Below, piece after piece: positions 24,922-33,037 of a stretch of DNA of 64,000 nucleotides. The notes under the pieces are model-generated. The model had not been told where the DNA came from. It ran no database searches and was given only the letters and a program-made list of their open reading frames with translations. The position numbers and the translations under genes are program-made. The first letter of the stretch is position 1. Each line of letters starts with the position of its first letter. The stretch is from JBOGTC01 sp050692055 (GTDB taxonomy: Bacteria; Chloroflexota; Limnocylindria; QHBO01): positions 1-64,000 of the forward strand of contig JBOGTC010000072.1 of NCBI GenBank assembly GCA_050692055.1, in the 5' to 3' direction.

Positions 24922-25850
24922 GTCGCACTTCCGCCGGGACCGGCTCGCTCGGCACCGTGGACCGCGGCGCCGATCGCCCCCGCCCACGTCCCGAGCTCCG
25001 CCGTCACGATCTCGACCTGCTCGAGGTCCGTGGTACGCACGCGGTCGCGCACCTCGTGGGCGATCGGCCCCAGCAGCAGATCCCCGGCAGCGGCCACTCC
25101 GCCGCCGATCACGACCCGATCGGGGGTCAGCACCACGATCAGGTTCGCGATGCCGATGCCGAGGTAGCGACCGATCTCGGCCAGCCCGGCCAGCGCCCGC
25201 TCGTCCCCGGCGCGGGCCGCGGTGACGGCCTCCTCGGCGGTCGCCGTTCCACAGGCCGCGGCAATCCGGCTCGCCCTAGCGAACGCCTCCAGGCAGCCCC
25301 GGCTGCCGCAGCCGCAGGCCGGACCTTCAGGGTCGATCGTCTGGTGGCCCACCTCGCCGGCCGTCCCATCGTGGCCCTGGTGGACGCGACCATCGACCGC
25401 CACGAATCCGCCGACTCCGGTGCCGAGGACGAGGCCGACCATCGACGCCACGCCACGGCCCGCTCCGAGCCGCAGCTCGGCAAGGCCGAAGGCCCGGGCG
25501 TCGTTGATCAGGAAGGCCGGCACGTTCAGCCGCGCCGCGAGCGGCTGGGCGACGGACCTCCCCACCCACTCTCCCGGGACGTTGGGCAGGAAGCGTGTCG
25601 CACCGGTCTCGGCGTCGTAGAGGCCGGGGACGCCGAGGCCGATGGAGATCACGCCTGGCCAGGCCGAGATCACGGTGCGGCCGACCTCGCCGAGACGTCC
25701 GACCACGGCCTCCGGGCCCTCCGCGGCGTGTGTCGGGGTCTGGCCGCTGTCGAGCGTTCGCCAATCATCGCCCGCGTGCTCGACCACGGCCCACTTGATG
25801 TTCGTGGCGCCAAGGTCGAGCCCCAGGTGGCGAGAGGCATCCTCGCTCAT
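24918..25850 (-). CDS. ROK-family sugar kinase
   Basis: The 310-residue protein has the ROK/glucokinase ATPase fold without an HTH. DLGATNIKW (12-20) forms the phosphate-1 loop, GLGVPGLYDAET and INDARAF (catalytic Asp) follow, then GTGVGGFVAVDG, the sugar-contacting GEVGHQTI and the zinc motif CGCGSRGCLEAF. It should phosphorylate an incoming hexose or amino sugar in the cytoplasm. Start ATG 25850 follows the permease stop by seven bases, and its end overlaps the GntR regulator. Sugar specificity cannot be read from sequence. Confidence 0.9.
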   Translation of the reverse strand: MSEDASRHLGLDLGATNIKWAVVEHAGDDWRTLDSGQTPTHAAEGPEAVVGRLGEVGRTVISAWPGVISIGLGVPGLYDAETGATRFLPNVPGEWVGRSVAQPLAARLNVPAFLINDARAFGLAELRLGAGRGVASMVGLVLGTGVGGFVAVDGRVHQGHDGTAGEVGHQTIDPEGPACGCGSRGCLEAFARASRIAAACGTATAEEAVTAARAGDERALAGLAEIGRYLGIGIANLIVVLTPDRVVIGGGVAAAGDLLLGPIAHEVRDRVRTTDLEQVEIVTAELGTWAGAIGAAVHGAERAGPGGSAT

Positions 25851-25857
25851 CTCGCGG

Positions 25858-26844
25858 TCACGCCTCCTCGGTGATCCGGGTGTAGGCCGCCGCGACCGCC
25901 AGGATGATGGCGCCGAACAGGACCTGGCGCACCGCCTGCGGTGCCTGCATCACGTTCAGCAGGGTGACGAGGACGGTCAGGATCACCGCGCCGACGATGC
26001 TGCCGGCGTACCCGCCGCGGCCACCGAAGATCGAGGTGCCGCCGATGACGGCCGCCGCCACCGACGGCAGGAGGTACGGGTCGACCAGGCGCCCGGTGGC
26101 GCTGCCGATGACGCCGGCATAGATGAGCCCGGCCAGCCCGGCCAGCACGCCGGAGATCAGGTAGAGCACGACGAGCACGCCGCCCACCCGGACCCCGGCC
26201 AGCCGTGCGGCCAGCTCGTTGTCACCGACCGCGTACAGCAGGCGACCATAACCGGAGCGGTGCAGCGCGACGAGGATCACGGCGGCCAGCGGGATGAAGA
26301 CGAGGAGGTTGTTGGGCAGGAGGCCCAGCAGCGTCTGCCCCCCGAGGAACGAGATCTCGGGCGGCACGCGCGTGCCGCCCGCGATGTTCGCGCGGGCGTA
26401 GACGTTGACGAGGCCGGCGACGATCAGGCTCGTGCTGATGGTCATGATCAGCGGGTGGACCCGGAATATCCCCACGCCGATGCCGTTGACCAGGCCGACT
26501 GCCGCCGCGGGAATGAGGGCCACGATCACCGCGCCGAACCAGCCGTATTCGCTGACGTTCGTCGCCATCACGTACGAGGCCATCGACGCGACGACCGCGA
26601 CCGACAGGTCGATGCCCCCGGTCAGCATCGTCATCGTCTGGCACGCCGCCAGGATCGCCAGCGGGACCGCGAAGCGGACCGTGCTCGAGGCCCAGCTGGC
26701 GCTCACGATGCCGGGCTGGACGATCTCGAGCAGGAGCACCAGGCCGGCGAGCAGCAGGAGGAGCGGGAGGATCGGTCGATCGCGCAGCCAGCCGCGCGCG
26801 GTGCCCAGCGACCGACGGCCCGCCGTGGCGGCCTGGAGGCTCAT
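25858..26844 (-). CDS. Ribose-type sugar ABC transporter permease 1
   Basis: The 328-residue protein has eight to ten membrane helices and the BPD_transp_2 family signatures: QTMTMLTGGIDLSVAVVASM near residue 70, the VNGIGVGIFRVHPLIMTIST loop and AAVIGGTSIFGGRGGYAGSI near residue 255, where the ATPase docks. ATG 26844 overlaps the stop of permease 2 as ATGA. A much longer upstream open frame exists but overlaps permease 2 out of frame and is not coding. Together with permease 2, the dual ATPase and the lipoprotein at 30503 it forms a CUT2 (ribose/xylose/autoinducer-2-like) importer. Confidence 0.92.
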   Translation of the reverse strand: MSLQAATAGRRSLGTARGWLRDRPILPLLLLLAGLVLLLEIVQPGIVSASWASSTVRFAVPLAILAACQTMTMLTGGIDLSVAVVASMASYVMATNVSEYGWFGAVIVALIPAAAVGLVNGIGVGIFRVHPLIMTISTSLIVAGLVNVYARANIAGGTRVPPEISFLGGQTLLGLLPNNLLVFIPLAAVILVALHRSGYGRLLYAVGDNELAARLAGVRVGGVLVVLYLISGVLAGLAGLIYAGVIGSATGRLVDPYLLPSVAAAVIGGTSIFGGRGGYAGSIVGAVILTVLVTLLNVMQAPQAVRQVLFGAIILAVAAAYTRITEEA

Positions 26845-27842
26845 GCCGTTCTCCTGCGCAGGGTGAGGTACGCGCCCACCATCACCACTGCCACCATGAT
26901 CACGCCCTGGATGACCTGCGAGTAGGCCGGCTCGACCCCCAGGAACGTGAGATCGGCCCGGATGAGGCCGAGGATGTAGATGCCCACGATCGGTCCCAGC
27001 AGGCCGCCGCGACCGCCCGCCAGGCTCACGCCGCCGAGGACGATGGCCGCCACGCTCAGCAGGAGGTAGGGGCCGGGAATGGGCGTGCCGATGCCCGTGC
27101 TGGCGGTGAGGGCCAGGCCGCCGAGCGCGGCGAAGAATCCGGTGAGGGCATAGGCCGCGATCTTCGTGCGAGCAACGCCCACGCCGCTGCGGAAGGCGGC
27201 AAGCTGGTTGCTGCCGATGGCGTAGATCGACAGCCCCAGGCGCGAGCGGCGCAGCGGGATCCAGATGATCCCGACGATGAGGAGCAGCGCGACGAGGGCT
27301 CGCGGGACGATCTCGGGGCCGATGTGCCCGGTGATGAGCTCGCGCAGCCACGGCGCCGATCCACCGCCGGGCGTCCCGAGCACCAGCAGCGCGACGCCGG
27401 CCCACACGAACAGCATGGCCAGCGTCACGACGATGTCGGGCACGCGGCTCACGACGACGAGCGTGCCGTTGATGGTGCCGATGACGACGCCGAGCAGCAG
27501 GACGAGCAGGACGATCAGCACCGACGCCTCGGGGCTGGCGTTCAGCAGCAGGACCGCGGCGGTGACGTTCGTGAGGGCCATCACCGAGCCGATCGACAGG
27601 TCGATGCCGCCGGAGATGACCGCGATCGCCTGCCCGGCGGCGGCGAAGGCGACCGGCAGCGACGCGATGGCGAGGGCGCTCAGCTCGTAGGTCGGCCGCA
27701 CGAGCTTCGTGGCGACCAGGAGCACCAGGAAGATGGCGATCAACCCGACGGTCCATGCGTCGCCACGCACGGCACGGGCGATCAAGCCCCGCGCTGCCGC
27801 ACGGTCGACGCGCCGTCCGCGGGCGGGCGCGGCTTCGGTCAC
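26841..27842 (-). CDS. Ribose-type sugar ABC transporter permease 2
   Basis: A 333-residue paralogue of permease 1, with the same landmarks: GQAIAVISGGIDLSIGSVMA, TLVVVSRVPDIVVTLAMLFV and AAIVLGGVSLAGGRGGLLG. Having two different permeases points to a heterodimeric membrane channel, as in the Lsr and some rhamnose/erythritol CUT2 systems. The first 25 residues are basic and cytoplasmic. The start GTG 27842 overlaps the ATPase stop as GTGA and there is no alternative ATG nearby. Confidence 0.92.
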   Translation of the reverse strand: MTEAAPARGRRVDRAAARGLIARAVRGDAWTVGLIAIFLVLLVATKLVRPTYELSALAIASLPVAFAAAGQAIAVISGGIDLSIGSVMALTNVTAAVLLLNASPEASVLIVLLVLLLGVVIGTINGTLVVVSRVPDIVVTLAMLFVWAGVALLVLGTPGGGSAPWLRELITGHIGPEIVPRALVALLLIVGIIWIPLRRSRLGLSIYAIGSNQLAAFRSGVGVARTKIAAYALTGFFAALGGLALTASTGIGTPIPGPYLLLSVAAIVLGGVSLAGGRGGLLGPIVGIYILGLIRADLTFLGVEPAYSQVIQGVIMVAVVMVGAYLTLRRRTA

Positions 27843-29380
27843 GCCACGCCACCGGGGCGGGCCGCCGTGGCGGACGCTTCCCGACCCGCAGCGCCGACCG
27901 CTGGAAGGCCGTGCGCGGCGCGGAGAAGCGTCGGCTCGTCGGCGACGGATGCCGGCAGCTCGTCCACCACGCGCCCGCCATAGATCACCAGCGTGCGATC
28001 ACAGGCCCGCTGGATCTCGCCGAGCTCCGAGGTGAGGAGCAGGACCGCTGCGCCGGCCGCGGCGAGCTCCCGCACCAGCTGGTAGATCTCCTGCTTCGTG
28101 CGGATGTCGATGCCGCGGGTCGGGTCGTAGAAGAGGAAGGTGCGCACGCCGCCGGCGAGCCAGCGCGCGATCGTCACCTTCTGCTGGTTGCCACCGGAAA
28201 GGCGCCGGACCTCCGACTGCGCCCGCGTCTCGATCTGGAGGCGCCTGATCGCGCCGCCGACCCGCCGGTTCTCCGCAGCCCCGTTGATGAGCCCCCAGTC
28301 TCGAAGGCCGGCGACCCGCGGCAGACCGATGTTCTCGCGCACCGAGCGCTGCATGAGGAGGGCGGCCGATCGATCGGCCGGCACCAGCACCACGCCGGCG
28401 CGAATCGCATCGGCCGGGTGCCGAAAGTGCACTGTCGATCCATCCACAACGATCTCGCCCGAGCTCGGGCGGACCTGGCCGGAGAGCACGTCGAAGAGCT
28501 CATCCTGGCCCTGGCCTTCGAGGGCGACCAGCCCGAGCACCTCGCCGGCATGGAGATCGAACGAGACGTCGCTCAAGTTGTTGGCCGCCGTGAGGTTCCG
28601 TGCCGAGAGGCGTGGCGTCGCGTCCCTCGCGATCGGGGGTCCGCTCGGAGCCGCCGTCGGCGTGAGGGCCAGGTCGCCGTCCTCGGCCGCCGGGCCGAGC
28701 ATCAGCCCCACGATCTCGTCCTCGGCGCCGGGCGCTACCTCGACGACGCCGACCGTCCTTCCATCGCGCAGGACCGTCGCGCGGTCGCATAGCCCGGCGA
28801 CCTCGAGCATTCGATGAGAGATGAAGATCACGGACCGATCGGTCCCGCGCTGGCGCGACACGACCTCGAGCACGCGCGCGGTGAGGTCCGCCGGGAGCGC
28901 GGCGGTGATCTCGTCGAGGAGGAGGACGTCAGGCTCGATGGCGAGCGCGCGCGCGAGATCGATGACGCGCAGTGTCGCCAGGGGGAGATGGCGGGCCAGT
29001 GCCTTCAGATCGAGCCTCGAGATCCCGAGATCGGCCATCTGCGAAACGAACGGATCGAGTGGGGTCTCGGTCAGGGTGAGGTTCTCGAGAACGGTGAGGT
29101 CCGGCACGATGGCCGGCTCCTGGTAGACGGAGACCATGCCCGTACGGCGCGCCTCCGCGGGCGAATGAACGATCCGGGGCTGGCCCCGCAGCAGGATCGT
29201 TCCTGCGTCCGGCCTGACGGCCCCGGTGAGCACCTTGACGAGCGTGCTCTTGCCAGCCCCGTTCGCGCCCATGAGGGCGTGGATCTCGCCGGGGCGAATC
29301 GCCAAGGACGCGTCGCGCAGCGCCGCCACGGCGCCGTAGTGCTTCACGACGCCGCTCACGTCGAGCAGGAGCTCGGTCAT
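27839..29380 (-). CDS. CUT2 sugar ABC transporter ATP-binding protein (two NBDs)
   Basis: The 513-residue protein holds two ABC domains. NBD1 has Walker A GANGAGKS (38-45) and Walker B DVLLLDE, but where LSxGQ is expected the sequence reads RHLPLATLRVIDLARAL, so its signature is lost. NBD2 has the degenerate Walker A usual for RbsA-type proteins (ALEGQGQDEL) and an intact signature LSGGNQQK with FLFYDPTRGID. One composite ATP site (NBD1 Walker A plus NBD2 signature) is therefore complete. TAGCCT five bases before ATG 29380 suggests an extra, leaderless start downstream of the binding-protein gene. Confidence 0.92.
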   Translation of the reverse strand: MTELLLDVSGVVKHYGAVAALRDASLAIRPGEIHALMGANGAGKSTLVKVLTGAVRPDAGTILLRGQPRIVHSPAEARRTGMVSVYQEPAIVPDLTVLENLTLTETPLDPFVSQMADLGISRLDLKALARHLPLATLRVIDLARALAIEPDVLLLDEITAALPADLTARVLEVVSRQRGTDRSVIFISHRMLEVAGLCDRATVLRDGRTVGVVEVAPGAEDEIVGLMLGPAAEDGDLALTPTAAPSGPPIARDATPRLSARNLTAANNLSDVSFDLHAGEVLGLVALEGQGQDELFDVLSGQVRPSSGEIVVDGSTVHFRHPADAIRAGVVLVPADRSAALLMQRSVRENIGLPRVAGLRDWGLINGAAENRRVGGAIRRLQIETRAQSEVRRLSGGNQQKVTIARWLAGGVRTFLFYDPTRGIDIRTKQEIYQLVRELAAAGAAVLLLTSELGEIQRACDRTLVIYGGRVVDELPASVADEPTLLRAAHGLPAVGAAGREASATAARPGGVA

Positions 29381-29385
29381 GGGCC

Positions 29386-29391
29386 AGGCTA
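29386..29391 (-). promoter_or_regulatory. -10 hexamer TAGCCT before the ABC ATPase gene
   Basis: On the minus strand TAGCCT ends five bases before ATG 29380. No -35 is seen, and the site lies just downstream of a strong hairpin. It may let the ATPase and permeases be transcribed apart from the binding protein. Confidence 0.4.
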
Positions 29392-29406
29392 CCTGATGGC
29401 TGTGGT

Positions 29407-29432
29407 GGGGTGCCGGCTAGCGCCGGCACCCC
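29407..29432 (-). terminator. Perfect 11-bp hairpin between binding-protein and ATPase genes
   Basis: GGGGTGCCGGC (29407-29417), loop TAGC, GCCGGCACCCC (29422-29432). It sits 22 bases after the binding-protein stop and lacks a T-tract in either direction. In binding-protein operons such hairpins often act as partial terminators or protect the upstream message, which raises binding-protein levels. Confidence 0.6.
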
Positions 29433-29453
29433 TTGCTCGCGATGGACCGTACG

Positions 29454-30503
29454 TTACGGGCCCTCGCAGGCGAGGATCTGCTCCTTCGTGTACGTGGTCC
29501 AGTCGGGAATGCTGATGCCGAGCGGCCAGGTCGCATCGATATCCGGATCGTTGGCCTCGCCGAGCTGCGCCATCCCATCGTCGTTGTTGTTGGCCCACAG
29601 CTGCGGCTCCATCAGCACCGCGGTCTCCTCGGGAGCCTCGCCGCCCAGGATCTGAATGGCCAGCGTGACGCCGGCACCGCCGACCGAGGCGGGATTGGTG
29701 ACGGCCGCGCCGACCAGCCCGTCGACCTCCAGCAGCTGCTGGACGAAGCCGGCGTTGTCGGCGCCGACGATGGGCACCAGGTCCGCGTCGGCGGCGACCA
29801 GGGCGTCGACGATGACGTTGTCGATGCCGGAGGTCCAGATCCCGTCAAACGCAGTCCCGGTGGCCAGGAAGTCGTTGATCTGCTGGGTGCCGGTGGCCTG
29901 GTCCCAGCCGGTGTGGACCTCGTGCACCACGTTGATCCCGGGGTTCTCGTCCAGGGCACGCTGGAACCCGACGTCGCGGTCATCATCCGCCGGATGACCG
30001 GCGAAGCCGCGCATGTAGACCACGTCGCCCTCGCCGCCGAGCGTCTCGAACAGCCACGAGGCGCCGAGGTAGGCGTACTCCTCCTGGTCGTTGCTGATCA
30101 GGTAGGCGGACGGCTCGGTCACGGCCTGGTCGACCGAGATGACCGGGATGCCCGCTGCATCGGCCTCGGCCAGGGCGGCGTTCACCGCATCCGGGCTGAC
30201 CGGGTTGACGATGATGGCGTCCACTTCGGCGGCGATCAGGTTCCGCAAGTCCTCGAGCTGGCCGGCGGCGTCGGTGTCGCGATGGTTCACCGTCAGCTCC
30301 GCGACCTCACCTGACACGAGCGACTGAGCACGGATCGAGCAGATCATCTCCTCGCGCCAGCCGTTGTTGGTCAGCGTGTTGGAGACACCGATGTGGTAGT
30401 CGCCGTCGCCGTCGCCGTCCCCTTGCTGCGCGGTGCAGCCGGCGATGACGAACACCGCGGCAAGACCCGCGGCCAGCGTCCGGCTCCGCTTGAATACGTT
30501 CAT
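29454..30503 (-). CDS. Sugar ABC transporter substrate-binding lipoprotein
   Basis: The 349-residue precursor has a signal with lipobox VIAG-C (LAAGLAAVFVIAGCTAQQ), followed by an Asp/Gly-rich linker and a type-1 periplasmic binding fold (Peripla_BP_4). Recognisable parts are HIGVSNTLTNNGWREEM at the first strand, DAIIVNPVSPDAV, GIPVISVDQAV and IVGADNAGFVQQLL near the hinge. It should deliver the sugar to the two-permease CUT2 importer. ATG 30503 has AGAAGGAG about eight bases upstream; longer upstream frames are rejected because they lack a start signal. The ligand is unknown. Confidence 0.9.
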   Translation of the reverse strand: MNVFKRSRTLAAGLAAVFVIAGCTAQQGDGDGDGDYHIGVSNTLTNNGWREEMICSIRAQSLVSGEVAELTVNHRDTDAAGQLEDLRNLIAAEVDAIIVNPVSPDAVNAALAEADAAGIPVISVDQAVTEPSAYLISNDQEEYAYLGASWLFETLGGEGDVVYMRGFAGHPADDDRDVGFQRALDENPGINVVHEVHTGWDQATGTQQINDFLATGTAFDGIWTSGIDNVIVDALVAADADLVPIVGADNAGFVQQLLEVDGLVGAAVTNPASVGGAGVTLAIQILGGEAPEETAVLMEPQLWANNNDDGMAQLGEANDPDIDATWPLGISIPDWTTYTKEQILACEGP

Positions 30504-30597
30504 TCCGTTGAGCTCCTTCTCTCCGATGCGCCGGCTCCACTCGGGGACGCCGGTCCACTCCGCTTGAATGAGACGCTCCGTCTCGGTCGTAGCTTCG

Positions 30598-31374
30598 TCA
30601 TTCACCTCCTGCTGGCTGGTCGATCGCGCGGGCGATGCGCCGGGCATGCTCTCGATAGGCCTGGTCGAACAGCGTCCGGGATCGCGTCTCGCCCACGACT
30701 GACGCGCGGCTGATGACCGGGAGCATCGCGTCCCGATCCACGAGAAGCTCGGCGACCCGAACCTTCAGGGAGTTCACGATGGCGACCGCCGCCAGGGTCG
30801 AGCCCGGCCCCACCGGCGTGTCGAGCCCCTCGACGGCGCACAGCGCATCCGCGTGCGGCGTGCACAGGTCGATCACGAGGTCTGCATCGTCGAGCAGGCG
30901 GCCTCCCACCAGCGCGGACGGCTCGTCTGCCATCGACTGCGCGACCGAGGTCACTGCGATCACACGCAGCCCTCGCCGGCGCGCGCCTCGCGCCAGCTCG
31001 ACGGGCACGGCCGACAGGCCGCTGGCCGAGAAGACGATCATCACGTCGCGCGGCCCGAAGCTGAAGTTCGAGAGGATCACCTCGGCCAGCCCCGGCGTGC
31101 GCTCGATGAACATCGCCTGGCGCTGGCCGTTCGCTCCGACCACCTGGGTGTGAAACGTCATCGACAGCTCGACGATCGGGTTGAACCCCGGGTACGAGCC
31201 GTAGCGCGGGAACATCTCCTCTACCGGGATGCGAGAGTGGCCCGTGCCGAACAGGTGGACGAGCCCTCCGGCGCTGATGGCGTCGGCGCACCATTCGCTG
31301 GCCCGCTCCACCGCCTCGGCCTGCGTCGTGGCGAGGCGCTCGAGCAGCGTCGCGGCCTCCTCGAGCCAGGACAT
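30598..31374 (-). CDS. SIS-domain sugar-phosphate binding/isomerase protein
   Basis: The 258-residue protein is a single SIS fold of the UPF0309 type. FGTGHSRIPVEEMFPRYG near residue 42 and VIFSASGLSAVPVELARGA near 115 form the phosphosugar-binding loops. Members isomerise ketose/aldose phosphates or sense them; the exact reaction in this subgroup is unproven. ATG 31374 shares one base with the stop of the DeoC-like gene (TGATG). The open frame continues far upstream in another frame of deoC and is not coding there. Confidence 0.85.
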   Translation of the reverse strand: MSWLEEAATLLERLATTQAEAVERASEWCADAISAGGLVHLFGTGHSRIPVEEMFPRYGSYPGFNPIVELSMTFHTQVVGANGQRQAMFIERTPGLAEVILSNFSFGPRDVMIVFSASGLSAVPVELARGARRRGLRVIAVTSVAQSMADEPSALVGGRLLDDADLVIDLCTPHADALCAVEGLDTPVGPGSTLAAVAIVNSLKVRVAELLVDRDAMLPVISRASVVGETRSRTLFDQAYREHARRIARAIDQPAGGE

Positions 31375-32126
31375 CAGTACTCGGCCTCGCCCGGCGCGGG
31401 CGCGGTGGCGTCGGAAGATCCGCCCGCCTTGCGGGCCCGGAAATCGTCCAGGATCGGCTTCGTCTGGGTCGCACCGATGCGCGTCGCGCCGAGCGCCATC
31501 ACCGCCAGCAGATCGTCGAGCGTGCGAACCCCGTGCGCCGCCTTGACCTGGACGTGCGAGGCAACGGAGCGGCGCATCAGCGCGAGATCCTCGTGGGTCG
31601 CGCCGCTCGGCGCGTAGCCGGTCGAGGTCTTCACGAAATCGGCTCCGGCGGACTCGGCCAGGCGGCAGCCGCGCACCTTCTCGGCATCGGTCAGGTAGGC
31701 GTTCTCGAGGATGACCTTGACGATCGCGCCTGCCTCGTGGGCCACCTCGACGACCGCCGCGATCTCGCCGCGAACGTCCTCGTCGCGGCCGGAGCGCAGG
31801 GCGCCGATGTTGATCACCATGTCGAGCTCGGTGGCGCCCTGGTCGAGCGCCGTGCGGGCCTCGAAGACCTTCGTCGCGGTCGTCGAGCTGCCGTGCGGGA
31901 AGCCGACGACAGTTCCCACCGCGACGTCCGTGCCGTCGAGGATCGCCCTGGCGCGGACGACGTCCGCCGGACGAACGCAGACCGATGCGACGTCGTACTC
32001 GGCGGCGAGCCGGCAGCCTTCCTCGATGAAGGCGTCGTCGAGCTCCGGCTTCAGCAGGGAGTGGTCGATCGTCTTGGCCAGGTCGCGCTCGGTGACGTCG
32101 TCGATGGAAAGGCTCATGGCGCTCAC
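31374..32126 (-). CDS. deoC: Deoxyribose-phosphate aldolase (DeoC-like)
   Basis: The 250-residue class I aldolase has the catalytic set of DeoC: Asp in ELDMVINIGAL, Schiff-base Lys in DFVKTSTGY and the second Lys in VQVKAAHGVRT (where family members usually read KASGGIR). It cleaves 2-deoxyribose-5-phosphate into glyceraldehyde-3-phosphate and acetaldehyde, or a related deoxy-sugar phosphate; location in a sugar operon, not with nucleoside genes, makes an altered substrate possible. The start is GTG 32126 (GTGA overlap with the upstream gene) or ATG 32117. Confidence 0.87.
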   Translation of the reverse strand: MSAMSLSIDDVTERDLAKTIDHSLLKPELDDAFIEEGCRLAAEYDVASVCVRPADVVRARAILDGTDVAVGTVVGFPHGSSTTATKVFEARTALDQGATELDMVINIGALRSGRDEDVRGEIAAVVEVAHEAGAIVKVILENAYLTDAEKVRGCRLAESAGADFVKTSTGYAPSGATHEDLALMRRSVASHVQVKAAHGVRTLDDLLAVMALGATRIGATQTKPILDDFRARKAGGSSDATAPAPGEAEY

Positions 32127-33037
32127 TTGATATACGGGCGCAGAACGTCGCGGGCGATGAGGAAGCCGCGCTTGACGAGCTCGTCGGTGGCCTCGAAGTC
32201 GCGATCCTCGTGCTCGATGGCGACGTCGCCGTCGTACCCCGCTCGGTACAGGGCCGAGAAGATCCGGCCCCAGTCGGCATCCCCGAGGCCGGGTAAACGC
32301 GGGATCTGCCAGCCGATGCCCGACGAGAGCGTGCCTCGCTCGTAGAGGCCGTCACGGTCGATCATGACGTCCTTCGCCTGCACGTGGAGGATGTGCGGTC
32401 CGAACTCGCGGATGAACCGCTCCTGGTCGATCATCAGCCATACGAGGTGAGACGGGTCGTAGTTCAACCCGACCGTGTCGCCCCACTCGGCGATGATCCG
32501 GCGCCAGATGTGGGGCGACCAGGCGATGTTGTGGCCGCCCGGCCACTCATCGTCGCTGAAGATCATGGGGCAGTTCTCGATCGTGACCTTCACGCCGTTG
32601 TCCTGCGCGTGACTCACGATCTCAGGCCACACCTCGAGGGCGATCTCCCAGTTCTGGTCCTGGGTCTTCGTGGCGTCGCCGCCCATGAAGGTGTTGGCGA
32701 AGGGCACGCCCATGCGGCCGGCGGCGGTGATGACCTGCTTGAGGTGCGCGATCATCTGCTCGCGCTGCGCGGGATCCGGATGCAGCGGATTCGGATAGTA
32801 GCCGAGCCCGGAGATCGACAGGCCCTTGGCGGCGAGCTCGTCCACGATCTCCCGGCCGCGAGCCTCCGACAGATCCGTGACATCGATGTGCGAGGTCCCG
32901 GCGTAGCGGCGGGTCGGCCCCTTCGACGTCGGCCAGCAGGCGATCTCGAGGCTGTCGAAGCCGCTGTCAGCCGCCCAGTCCGCGACGTCGGTGAGCGTGG
33001 CGTCCGGAAACGGGGCGGTAAGCAGCCCGAGCCTCAT
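32123..33037 (-). CDS. Sugar phosphate isomerase/epimerase (TIM-barrel, AP endonuclease 2-like)
   Basis: A 304-residue xylose-isomerase-like barrel beginning MRLGLLTAPFPDATL. Metal-binding positions appear as Glu in VTIENCPM, Asp/His in NYDPSHLVW, His in ILHVQAKD and Glu in VAIEHED, the pattern of divalent-metal-dependent epimerases related to IolE, IolI and tagatose epimerase. It probably isomerises the product of the partnering Gfo/Idh dehydrogenase. It overlaps that gene (33034) by four bases and the DeoC-like gene by four bases. Confidence 0.87.
   Translation of the reverse strand: MRLGLLTAPFPDATLTDVADWAADSGFDSLEIACWPTSKGPTRRYAGTSHIDVTDLSEARGREIVDELAAKGLSISGLGYYPNPLHPDPAQREQMIAHLKQVITAAGRMGVPFANTFMGGDATKTQDQNWEIALEVWPEIVSHAQDNGVKVTIENCPMIFSDDEWPGGHNIAWSPHIWRRIIAEWGDTVGLNYDPSHLVWLMIDQERFIREFGPHILHVQAKDVMIDRDGLYERGTLSSGIGWQIPRLPGLGDADWGRIFSALYRAGYDGDVAIEHEDRDFEATDELVKRGFLIARDVLRPYIK

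Noticed and set aside
26845..27981. N-terminal extension of permease 1
   Set aside because: The open frame continues upstream but overlaps permease 2 out of frame; ATG 26844 with ATGA overlap gives the family-length protein.
31375..32355. N-terminal extension of the SIS protein
   Set aside because: The extension is an Arg-rich out-of-frame reading of the DeoC-like gene; the SIS domain starts at ATG 31374.
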